Below, piece after piece: positions 51,500 to 61,925 of a stretch of DNA of 64,000 nt. The notes under the pieces are model-generated. The model saw only the letters and a program-made list of their open reading frames with translations, searched no databases and was not told where the DNA came from. Position 1 is the first letter of the stretch, and each line of letters starts with the position of its first letter. The stretch is from positions 2,170,001 through 2,234,000 of the forward strand of contig WIUZ02000003.1 of assembly GCA_015956445.1 (NCBI GenBank). Reading direction: 5' to 3'. Position numbers and translations under genes: made by a program. Source of the stretch: Thelephora terrestris (taxonomy: Eukaryota; Basidiomycota; Agaricomycetes; Thelephorales; Thelephoraceae).

Positions 51500-52560
51500 A
51501 CCAGCTCGAACGACCTACGCAGAGACGTTTACGCTCAAGATGACATCGCGTTCACAAACAGACCTTCGAGAAAGTCCGAGGTGTCATTTGAGTCCCTTCT
51601 GCCTAGCGTTTTGGCCGCCTAGTACCTCTCACTTGTCAACTCACGACGACCTTCACGCGCATAGTTCCTCTTATTTCCAAAATTCATTGCTATTGCTTAA
51701 TGTTCGACCCTACCACCACACTTATTTAGAGCTGAACGGATATCCGTTTATTCAATCCCGTGGCTACGGTGCCACACCCCTTCGCAAAACCGTCCTCGCG
51801 GGAGTACGAAATCCAGCTGACTTCTCCCTTATGAGTCACACCATCCTGTTTGGTCGCGTCTAACGGATGGCTTGCGAACCTTTGCGTGAAAGCTCAGCTG
51901 ATCTTGTCGGCTTTTTGGTGATGGAAGTGGAGGGCTTGAAAGTGATAACTGTGGGCAGTAGTATGTCCATGACGCGTCTATCACAAGCCCAGAAGACGCT
52001 CAAAGCGAGAGGACTCGCACATGGTCTGTTGGTGCAACGGAGTCTCTGGTACGAAATGCGGAAAGCTCAGATCAATCCATCGACCGCTGGATCCATGGCG
52101 GCCACTCCCCTGGGAAGAACTCAAAGCGATCCAGTTTGTCGTGTTGGATGTCCATCTTGAGTACAGCTCGTTCTTGCTACATGTATACTGCGTTGTTAGT
52201 CTCTATGCCACGCGGAACTGTGACAATAAGTTATCAATAAAGTTTCTACGGGAAAGCGGGGAAGCCGAATGTATTGTGTATGCCCGAAACCATAAAACCG
52301 CATGTATGTGGCATGGAGTTGACAGGGATACTAGGGTTCCATGGAGCCACGCGTTTTGTTGGACGTGCCTCGCGGTTTCCAGCATTCCAGCGCTCGCGGG
52401 ATTTCAGTTAGTCTATTCAGTCCCAGACAAGAATAACCAGGTACACAAAGAGAATAGATGGTATTGTACATGTGGGCGTAAAATCGATTGCAGCGGAGCG
52501 TGGGCGATGTTCTTTCTCAACGTCTGTTTCCCTATGCGGGAACCTAGGGAGCTGCGACCC
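51500..52560. repeat. repeat block, partner of 46770-47580
   Basis: Same order of anchor sequences as in 46770-47580, including CTACGCAGAGACGTTTACGC (also at 42000) and the TTTTTGGTGATGGAAGTGG run. Divergence is roughly 15-25 percent by eye, so the duplication is older than that of the epimerase-like gene. Confidence 0.65.
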
Positions 52561-52569
52561 ATATTTCCG

Positions 52570-54382
52570 GCTGGAAAGAGCCTTTCGAGACCGATTCGAG
52601 ACTGACCAGGAACATGTTGTCGATGTGCATGAAACCGTGGCCGACCCTCCAGCAGTCTTCGACAGTCCCGTCTGGGTTGATCCTCTACGATACGATACGT
52701 TTGTGAGTAACTGCAAAGTAGACGTCTGGCGATACGAACGTACAGCTAGTTGAGTCAGGTACCGGTCAAGCTTCCTAGCGACTTCGTAGGCCAGTTTACT
52801 GCGCCGTATTGGCTGACGAGCCTTGGTCCAGTCCTGTGTAGGAATCTACCAGTCCGTCGTCAGCACACGGCTTCGCGATCCACGTGCACAGTAGTCTTAC
52901 TTGGCGTGATCCATTATTTTCTGGGTATCCAGGGAACTTTGGATGGAGTAAGCACCGTCGCTCTGGCTGAAAACAAGTGCAGAAAACCCACCAGTAACCT
53001 ACACGAGATGGCTCCTGAGAGACCTTGAAGCATTGGGTCTTCAGAGCCAGTGAGACGAGTGAGGTCCTTGCGGAGCGCATCCCCAAGGTTGATCCCTGGA
53101 TGATCCTCGGTGCTGAAACGGATGGGTTCCGATCTTCTGTAGCTCCATTGCTTGGACCCATGATGATAAATTCTCTGCGGTATCTTGACCCAGTTTTCTG
53201 GGAAAGTCGTTGCCGGAGGCAGAGATGAGGCGACCTGTGTTGTTCGAAGTCAGAAGGTTTTCGAGGACACGGACGAGAAAACGCACAGAAGGCATGACAA
53301 GGGCTACGTCAGACGAGTGGGCCTCACCGGTGGGCCACGACCTCGCCCCGGCCGATCCTTCGTAACCAGTGTTGTAGTACCTCATAACGTCGTCAAACGG
53401 CGTAGGACAGATTTGGCGGGGGACGCTTGAAACTCCAGCGGGGTCAGGGAGAGAAGATGCTCCTGGTTGGATATCCTGTGCAGGCTGTGTATTCGGTAGC
53501 GTCTGCCAGTAGATAATCGGGTGATTTTCACCAGCGAACGTAAAGGAAGGGAGGGCTGTATCAGACTGAGAAAGAAGGGCTCTCGTACGCAGGGAAGCCC
53601 GGGTCTACAAAGTCTGGCGTGAAGAGGGCCTAGTCACGGATCCCACTGTTAAGAGCGAAAAGCGAACACAGAGCTTTCAAGATACTCACGGCGTCCCAAT
53701 AGGAAGCGATGGCATCGAGACCGTAAGCATCAGGGATTGTGCCAGAACTCTCTCCGTGGTGCAGCTCCGTGATAGACATGACGCGCGAGACAGGGGTTTG
53801 TTGCGGAACTTCGGAGGTTGGTCGAGTTCGTACTTTATAGAGTGTCTATAGATTGAGGTCACTCCTGGATGAAGACGTAGGCGCTCGAGCAGGCCATTGA
53901 TTATCAGTGTGTCTGGGGGCTCCCAAGATGTCATTCCAGAAAAGCGCAGAATTCCAGAAAAGGAGGCGGTTTTGGGGACACGCGATTTTTCACTCGAAAA
54001 TAGATAGGACGGCGCCTGCAAAGCGTCCTTGAACTGGAAATCGTCAACTAGGGATGGTCCACAGACATCCGGACAGACCGAAGAGGTTCACCGAGTGATA
54101 GATGATCCGGACCCGTCCCACCGAGGACTAACTCTGTAAGTCAGGAGATGGGCCGATGCTGAGAATTGGCCGGTGCGGAAGAGACGGACGGGACACAACG
54201 CAGAGCTGATTTTTCTTGCACCAATGAAGTATTTTGCATCGCATGGAGCAGACAACGGGTTGGGGGTTGGGGACGATGGCCAGCAATTGGTTGACAAAAC
54301 ACCGCCGGGAGATGAGGGGAGGACGGCGGGGGTGGGGAGGGTGAGGTCCGAAGCAGGGGAGGATTTGTCAATCTTGGAGGTA
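52570..54382 (-). pseudogene. unrecognised gene family, copy 3
   Basis: Minus strand: 5' exon region at 54382-53692 (MSITELHH...GTIPDAYGLDAIAS then GACGCC and a donor GTGAGTATCTTG identical to that in the 49456 copy). Then comes a frame from about 53600 through MRYYNTGYEGSAGARSWPTG (53385-53041), and after that WTKARQPIRRSKLAYEVARKL-like and CW.V...DN-type C-terminal parts down to about 52570. Order and splice sites parallel the copy at 49456, on the opposite strand. Several frame breaks are visible in the middle, so I treat it as decayed. Confidence 0.5.
53692..54382. repeat. inverted repeat, left arm
   Basis: Reverse complement of about 55612-56316, roughly 90 percent identical by eye. Continued at 54861-54932 after an inserted 478 bp segment, matching 55548-55611. 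Confidence 0.8.
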
Positions 54383-54860
54383 CTAGAAAAATGCCGACTT
54401 CGTGTCGGCAGAAACCTTGCTTGCTCAAAGTCAAAATTTATGCCCTATTTTTATTTCTCCAGGGGTCATGCATCCCCGACGCGTCTGGCCCAATCAAAAA
54501 TCGTGTCCCATCGCGGGACGATATTTTCTTTCCGTGCGGCCGCTGCCGGGTCAAGCACGTCTCGCGTAGAGGATGCAGGCGAAGCGATGCAGGGTTCCTT
54601 TGTAGACATAACATGTACATGAATCCTATTTTTTACTGCTTCTCTGGTGAGTACAATTGAATACTCAATCCGGTGGCCATTTGGCGTCGAGTGAGCGTGT
54701 TCAGGCGCGTTCTTCGAGTCTCCTGCGGCTGATATATTTTTCAAGTTGGACCGGGAGTTGGCCTGAGTAAATTATTTTAACATCTCAACGGTAAATATGT
54801 TCAGTAATACGGACGCGGCGCTTATAATTTAGGGGGGTCGAAGAAACCTTGCAAGCAAGG
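54383..54860. mobile_element. 478 bp insertion in the left arm
   Basis: The right arm is continuous across the equivalent point (GGAGGTATAAGTAGG in reverse), whereas the left arm is split at GGAGGTA. Near its ends the segment has CCTTGCTTGC (54415-54424) and its inverse GCAAGCAAGG (54851-54860), plus a small hairpin GCCGAC-TTC-GTGTCGGC near 54392. It has no coding capacity, so it may be a small non-autonomous element; the target duplication is at most two or three bases (TA). Confidence 0.45.
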
Positions 54861-54932
54861 TAATAAGTAGGATGGTCCGGTTCGGTAAAGCTGAGAAGCG
54901 AAGCCGGCACTGAAGCAAAAAAGCAAAAGCGC

Positions 54933-55547
54933 CTTTTCTCGATCGACGCGGCGCCTAAAACTCTCTCACCATCAGAATGCGATTCAGAATTGGGCTGGGC
55001 ACGCAACCAGGCTGCCTGTAAAAATCCGGGGTTACGGTGAGTCACGGAGCCACGAACCGAGGGTCGTGGTTGAAGAGCCCAAGCCGTTCGCCATCGGGCA
55101 ACAGTGATGTTGACTTCGAGTGACCAATAGCCCCAGAAGTAACTGCCTGCCGGACTGTCAGCTTGTCCAGCACTGTGCTGGCGTCCGACAATGACAAGCA
55201 CGAGAAGTCTCGAAAATGCGCACTCGAGTCTAAATGTCATGCATCATGCATCACGACTCACCTAGTCGGTGGTTTGTTCCAACCGCCCTTCATCCGGTAT
55301 CAAGTCAGTGTCGTTTTTCTCTTGGAAATTTGCTACCGCCGCAAAGGTTCGCGGTGACGATCTCTCAAAACCGTTCGATACGGTAATCAGGGTATTGTTC
55401 CGGGGCCTCGCTTTCTTTACGAGGCATGGGCGAGGTTGCTGAGAAGGGGGATGTCTTCCACCGTTGATGTCATTTTGCCACGCTGCTGTACCCACGATCA
55501 AAATTCCAACAGATGCCCCAGAATCTCATCCTGATGGTTAGATAAAG
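54933..55547. other. spacer of the inverted repeat, no gene
   Basis: Unique sequence between the arms. Short frames only; nothing recognisable. Confidence 0.5.
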
Positions 55548-56316
55548 CACTTTTGCTTTTTTGCTTCAGTGCCGGCTTCGCTTCTCAGCTTTGCCGAACC
55601 GGAACATCCTACTTATACCTCCAAGATTGACAAATCCTCCCCTGCTTCGAGCCTCACCCCACGCCCGCAGTCCTCCCCTCATCTCCCGGCGGTGTTTTGC
55701 CAATCGATTGCCGGCCATCGTCCCCTACCCCCAACCCGTTGTCTGCTCCACGCGATGCAAAATACTTCATTTGTGCAAGCAAAATCAGCTCTGCGTTGTG
55801 TCCCGTCCGTCTCTTCCGCACCGGCCAATTCTCAGCATCGGCCCATCTCCTGACTTACAGAGTTAGTCCTCGGTGGGACGGGTCCGGATCATCTATCACT
55901 CGGTGCCAAACCTCTTCGGTCTGTCCGGATGTCTGTGGACCATCCCTAGTTGACGATTTCCAGTTCAAGGACGCTTTGCAGGCGCCGTCCCATCTATTTT
56001 CGAGTGAAAAATCGCGTGTCCCCCAAACCGCCTCCTTTTCTGGAATTCTGCGCTTTTCTGGAATGACATCTTGGGAGCCCCCAGACGCACTGATAATAAA
56101 TGGCCCGCTCGAGTGCCTACGTCTTCATCCAGGAGTGACCTCTCAATCTATAGACACTCTATAAAGCACGAACTCGACCAACCTCCGAAGTTCCGCAACA
56201 AACCCTTGTCTCGCGCGCCATGTCTATCACAGAGCTACACCACGGAGAGAGTCCTGGTACAATCCCTGATGCTTACGGTCTCGATGCCATTGCTTCCTGT
56301 TGGGACGCCGTGTACC
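55548..56316. repeat. inverted repeat, right arm (5' part of the unrecognised gene family)
   Basis: Plus-strand fourth partial copy of the 5' region of the unrecognised family: promoter, a TATA-like TCTATAAAGC at about 56157, then the exon MSITELHHGESPGTIPDAYG (56220 on) and the point where copy 3 has its first splice donor. Here the donor GTGAGT is replaced by GTGTACC and the rest of the gene is absent, so it is a fragment. Confidence 0.6.
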
Positions 56317-57059
56317 TCGTAACCCTTGTCTGGGACCGAATATACCTACTGAAATCCCACGAGCGCCGGAATGCTGCAAACCGCGAGGCACCTCAACAAA
56401 ACGCGCGGTGTTGAGGACTCCTGGCATCCCTATTGATCCCGCGCCGAGGATGTGGTTTAGGATGTGGGCAACACATTCGGTTGACTCGTTTTTCTATCGA
56501 ACATTGTGTGGCAAGTAGATTGTCACAGTCCGCGTGACGCGGACTAACACTTGGCTCCTCTCCTCTGAACGCCTCCGATGTCAAAGGCCGTCCGTAAAGT
56601 ACGGCTAGCAGAGATTGCATGCGGCGGACACGTAAGAGGAGGCCATTGCCTGGGTTCGTATCCGCATGAGAACGGGTTCACTGAGGGGTGAGTGTTGCAT
56701 CCGACCAACTCTGCATACCGGCTGACCGAACTCCAAAACAAGCTGAACAAGGCTCTTGCTAGGGCAGCGCGCCTCATCGCATGCGCTGAGCGATGATACT
56801 CCGATATCCCGATTGCCGTCCGGGATATGTCTGCGCATCTGCCAACTGGCGTAACCCCTTGACGCACCATCGACCAGTTTTCGAAGTAATTGCCCCCACC
56901 CAGACGTCGACGCAGGCGCGATGCCCTTCTGTTATGCCCCGTCATCTGGTCAACTATCTCTATATGACGCGAATCCAACCTGCCACTTGTTGAAGCTCTG
57001 CAGCAGCAGCCGCAGGGGGTTCCGTTACTAGTCGCCATCCAGCTCGAACCCTGTTCGTT
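56317..57059. other. no supported gene
   Basis: Degenerate sequence. About 56715-56830 reads, with stops, like YRLTELQNKLNKALARAARL, weakly similar to 51360-51470. Confidence 0.4.
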
Positions 57060-57703
57060 TGCGCTTGCATACGCTCCACGGTTGGTCACTTCAAGTCGAA
57101 GGAATGCCAAACCCGTTCTTGTGACAGTACATACAAGGACAGTTGTCAGGAAAGGAGTTCAGTATGCGAAGAAGGCGACAAAAATAGCGCTCGAGAGGAG
57201 AACAACATCACTTGTCGGTTAAACGCGTGGACTCGCTGACTACCACTACTGCCGCCGCCTTGGATTGGGTCAAATGCACGAAGGTTCACGGTTTGCGACC
57301 GCCAATCCACTTCGACGGCCAATGGGTTTCATCGACTTGCCCCCGAATCAGATCGATGACATATGCGTACCACACGTCGATCCACGGGTTTGGACCAGTG
57401 TCTGGAGACCCTTCCCCCGGTCCCATCAAACTTCACTCCGGCGTCCACGACCCGTTTGACTTGTCACAACAGGATCCCCCGGGAATTGAGGCCTCCGCCA
57501 ACGGTGACATTGACAGGCTCCATGCACTAGAGCTGCTCAACGCTGCAGAAGACGCCAGCTCCAACGTTGAGTGCGATTCATTCGGGCTGGACAAACGGGC
57601 TCCGTTTATTTCAACGGCTGCGAGGTTCGGTAGAAGATCGTTGATGGCGTTGGTGGAAGGGAACTTTATCAGGGTGTTGGGTAGGGTGATGCAAACTTGG
57701 TGA
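57060..57703 (+). pseudogene. MYND gene fragment
   Basis: From about 57095 the sequence matches exon 3 of the MYND gene at 42972 (acceptor TCAAG then SKECQTRSC-type, with TT.AAALD.V), and a later part near 57330 matches its last exon (NQIDDICVPHVDP in a different frame). The first finger half is missing and at least two frame changes occur. The downstream 120 codons (DIDRLHALELLNAAEDASSN...) are open but have no counterpart in the intact gene. Confidence 0.6.
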
Positions 57704-58453
57704 TTACGGACCCTTCAATGAGGCTATTGGCCCAGAAATTAAATGGAGTATCATTGAGGCCGGGAGACCTCTGGCGATCTTGGGAAGACGGTATGGGGCT
57801 ACGACATATGTTGCCCTGGATCCGGTCGTATGCTGGCCGTACTTAGGCCGCACGGGTGCCTACCGTAGGCCGCAGTAGACATGCGCGCGAGTGTTTTGGC
57901 ATAGAAAATGCGAGCCATATTGCCCCTGTTCTGGTCAGACTTCAGACTTGTCCTATTTGCGTCCGCCCACTGTAGTCCGTTACGATCTGACCACGCTCTA
58001 TCCCCCTTTCCTCCCGGCACCTGTCTACCCTCGGCAAGACATCAGCGGAACCAAAAATCCAGCCTGGCCACGCAAACCCCGAACTCGGCACCCATCTCGT
58101 GGGTGTCGCTTGTGCCAGTTAGGCTCCCCTAAGCTCCCCTGAGCCTCCGAGTCTCTGTAACTTGGGCACGTGCTGAAACCCGTTTCTGGCAGTTGTGATC
58201 AGGGTAAACTGCTACATATGTGATTCATTGCACATTGTCGGAATGCAGGAACCCGTTAAGGAAAGAGGGGGCGGATCAGCGCTTCAGCCGATGATGATCA
58301 AGCCGGCCGTGTCACGGTTCTGTTGTGTCGACGGAGAGCGTCCGCGTCTAAGATCGCTTGTCCGTAACCTTCAAGTTGAAAGCAAAACTTCCCCTCTTTT
58401 CTCCTCGTCGCTCTTTGCTCTCCCTCTTTTTACTGTCCTTTCCAGCTGAAACA
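57704..58453. other. intergenic, promoter region of the cell-wall gene
   Basis: No gene recognised. The last 90 bases before 58454 are pyrimidine-rich (CTCTTTTCTCC, CTCCCTCTTTTT), as in many strongly expressed fungal genes. Confidence 0.5.
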
Positions 58454-59242
58454 ATGCGTGCCTTCTCCGTTCTCTCTGCAGCCCTACTGTTCTTTGCCAC
58501 CGCCTTGGGCATCTCCGTCACAAGCCCTGTAGAAGGCGCATTCTGGGATGCAAGCAAGAGCACTCAGAGTGTTGCTTGGAACTCCGTTAGCAGTGACCCT
58601 AACAACTTCACAATCTCCTTGGTAAACATGGTCAGTTTCCGTCTCATTCTTCCTCCTTGAGATCCACGCTCACGCACCTCCGCACTGTCCGCGCGTCGGT
58701 GTCAACTCGTCACCGCCAGGTTGTGTACCCAAACACCAACGTCGTTCTGCAGCAAAACGTCCTTACCTCCTCTGGTTCTGCCACCGTGAATGCTCCTTCC
58801 TCCGGGTGGCCCACCGGCCAAGGTTTCCAAATCAACTTTATCCAACAAAACCCCACCGGAACCGCCATCCTCGCGCAGTCCCAGCAGTTCAACATTACTG
58901 GTACCTCGACGTCCTTCTCTTCCTCCGTCTCTCCTTCCCGGTCCTCCACGTGAGTGTCTCGTTTTGAATCCGACAGACTTTTCAGCTCACCTGCCCATTT
59001 TTCTAGGAGCCCTTCGGTTAATAACCAAAACACCGCCAACGGTGGATTGCCTTCCTCTTCCACGTAAGTTTTATATTTCGATCGAACCCGCGCCTTTCCT
59101 TTGCTGAACCGCGTGTTCCAGTGATTCCTCGCTCCCCTCTCAGACCGACACCACTCAAGGTAACACAGGTGGTGCTATGGGCCTCACCGTACAGATGGGT
59201 TACATTGCCGGTTTTGCCCTCGTTGGCGCTTTACTCGCTTAG
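58454..59242 (+). CDS. GPI-anchored Kre9/Knh1-like cell-wall protein
   Basis: Exons 58454-58630, 58720-58949, 59007-59063 and 59122-59242 give 194 residues. A signal peptide covers residues 1-20 (MRAFSVLSAALLFFATALGI). Residues 21-115 match the small Kre9/Knh1 N-terminal domain of fungal Ser/Thr-rich anchored proteins: SVTSPVEGAFWDASKSTQSV, AWNSVSSDPNNFTISLVN, NTNVVLQQNVLTSSG and GFQINFIQQN. A Ser/Thr-rich stalk (STSFSSSVSPSRSST...) follows, then a hydrophobic tail MGYIAGFALVGALLA preceded by small residues (NTGGAMG), typical of a GPI anchor signal. Probably a surface or wall protein; some relatives act in beta-1,6-glucan assembly, but that is not implied here. Confidence 0.85.
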
Positions 59243-60899
59243 ACTCACTTCCTACGACGTGCGCCAGTTTTCTATGGACCTTGGGTTTACCAGTATTTCG
59301 CGTTCGACTTTCTACTTATCCTCTTGACGCCTAGATTTACCACGGACTCTCTCGAATTTTTTATTACGGACTGTTTGAATCTATCCCCTCTTTACGACCA
59401 CGGAGTGATAAATTTTATTTCTCTGGGTTCGACTCTTTATCTGCGCTCGCTCTGTCAACGCCCTTGTTGTACAGTCTTGTTGACACCAATACAACCACGC
59501 TCCTTACTGTCCGTGCAACGCGTGGAAGGGATGTACCAACGCGCGAAATTTCTTTGTTCAGCTTTGTTCCTATTTCAACCTAGCAGTGATGCGGCTGTAT
59601 GCAGCCCGATCGCCCCGATCGACTCCAGGCGAGGTTCCAGCCGCACCATGATGTGAAGACAGACTTCCCCGACCCCGACCCCCTCCCTTCGTGGGCAGTT
59701 CCTTCCCCGTGGCTTTGCTAGGGGTTAAAATCAAACGTGACGCTGCCGGCCAGGCGAGCGCCGCGCGGAATCCCACGAAGTTCGTCGTTCAGACGATGGT
59801 TACTGTGATGGCAAACTACTTATCTCCGTCCTTTGTTTCCCGTGCGATCCAGCGCCTCCGCTGGCGAGCTGCCCACCGCAATGTCCAGTTCGACCAGTTC
59901 CTGGGACTGGCGGTCATATGCTACAACTCTTTCTCTCAAAGCAAAAGTTTCAATGCGACCTACGGATGTTGCCGACGAGACCGGGTCAAGTAGCGGCCAG
60001 AACCCTGCTCGGCAGGCGCGAACCCAAATTGTGAGAGGAAACCCAACTCCCATCACCCGGCTGTGAAGTCGGGATGTGGTCAAATATTTATGTTTAGGGG
60101 TAAAGTGGTGATTAATGGCTGTTGAGGCTACGCGCTCACGTTTCCTTGCCCTGGAACGAAGAACCGGATCTCTCATACTGTTGTTCACGAAGAAGAAGAA
60201 AACAGCATCGGGTAACCAACGCTCCTGAGGTCAATCAAACAAGGTCCGTTTTTCCGGGACAAATTCCGCGACAGACCAGGCAGCTGGAATGGAGGTCACT
60301 TCAGATGGGTAACGCTACAAGCGATCCACCGCTTCGACCACGGTTTCTGGGTCTTAATCAGCACGAGCATCGAAACGGTAGGATCACTGCTCGATTGTGA
60401 TGAACATAGGGAACAGTGGTGTGCAACTGCAACCAACTACGCTTGCTGTGTTTCACCCGTAACAACTTCGCGCCCTGCCTGGTTTCCCTGGCCGTGGACA
60501 GAATTAGAGGCGCAGTTGGGGGTCATTGGACTAATGCTCAGTCTTTTGCAATTCCCGGCGTTAACCAGACTTCCACCCTCCCGTGAGCTCAGACCTAGTT
60601 CCATCCTAGGTGCCTACGAATCACCCTGGCTTAAGAACCATGGGTAGAGTTGCCATGACACACAAGTACGTCCCTTCAGCCTCAATGGTAGAATCTGCGT
60701 GTTCCGGTTTAATGTTTGCGAACAGTTGTGTCGTGAAGATCAAACACGCCCAGCAAAGACTAAGGTGAATCCATTACAAGTCCGATCGGAGAACGGAAGA
60801 CACTAACTAGATAGGCGAGAGATACGAGTGGTGACGAACAATAACATGGTCGTACAGATACAGGCAATAACGCGAGAACGAATGAAACGGAGGACGGAA
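59243..60899. other. no supported gene
   Basis: Short frames overlap on both strands (longest about 122 codons, 60188-59820 minus) without recognisable motifs. No repeats stand out. Confidence 0.5.
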
Positions 60900-61925
60900 T
60901 CAACGAGAAACAGTGATGGCCTTGCCCTTGAACTGATCCCAGTTCTTCGTAGCATTTTCAGCGATGAAATGTGCAATCTCCTCCCTCGAGATCTTATAGG
61001 TCCCGCCCAATTCTGGACCCCCGACCCTATACGTCAGCTTCTCCTCGTCTTCCTTTGCGACCGGCTCGTTTCCTGGGGAGGTAGGTTGGGAGGTAGAGTC
61101 AGCAGGGGCCTTAGGAGGGGGGGCGCCTTTCTGTTTCGGTTCGACGAAAACAGGTGGCCTAATGACCAAGACTTCAAGAGAACCAGACGCAGGAAGACTT
61201 TCCCGGTCCTGCCAGTTGACTCCATCTACAGTCGTAATGTCGTCTCGAGGTTCCCTATCTTCCCACTTCCTCCCACTCGCGTGAGCAAGGACCCGCTCCA
61301 GTCCCAGCTTATCGGCGTGTGGTCCCCGGAGGAGATATCCGTACAGCGGTTTGTAGACCAACGGGATGGGCGAATCCTTCGTCACCCCGATCGAAGTGAT
61401 AGCAATGAACTTTGGTCTGTTGGTGGATTCTGGCATCGTGCAAAGGACGTTCAAAATCGCCTTCGTGGTGATGTTCGGTGGGTTGATTGTGAATCCTTTC
61501 GTTAGCTTGAAGGAACCCATGTCTGGCGTAGCACCTACGATGGAATCGATACGTTAGAATTACCAGTGCTCTGGTAGTACCCAACCAGCTCACCCATTGT
61601 GAATATGGCGTAATCGACTTCTCTCCCGGCCTCTGTCGCCTTCTCCCAAACACGTTTCACGTCTTCTGAAACCAACGCGTCTCCTTTGACGAGTTCAGCT
61701 TTACCAGAGTCGACGTAGGGTTTCATTCGTTCATCGTTATCAAAAACGTTTGTGTTTCGCAACAGGAGAGTCGCGGAATGTCCTTGATCTGAGAACGCCG
61801 TCTGATGTTAGGATACGACCTTTACTCTGCAGGTAGAGGTGGTAAAAACGCTCACCAAGTAGTCTCAAGGTAGTGAAATATCCGATATTGCGGGACCCGC
61901 CAAAGACCAAGACGTGCATCGACAT
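60900..61925 (-). CDS. NAD(P)-binding Rossmann protein (NmrA/SDR-like)
   Basis: Exons 61925-61856, 61782-61594 and 61534-60900 give 297 residues. The start MSMHVLVFGGSRNIGYFTTL has the GxxxxIG dinucleotide-binding loop, followed after the splice by GHSATLLLRNTNVF with the basic residue expected at the end of beta-2. Then come VDYAIFTMG, NRPKFIAITSIGV and PLYGYLLRGPHADKLGLERV (a Tyr-x-x-Leu/Lys-type helix) and EVLVIRPPVFVEP. A charged insert (PPPKAPADSTSQPTSPGNEP) precedes YRVGGPELGGTYKISREEIA and the C-terminal AENATKNWDQFKGKAITV. This resembles fungal NmrA-like or atypical SDR proteins. The catalytic triad cannot be assigned. Phases and introns (73 and 59 bp) agree. Confidence 0.8.
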
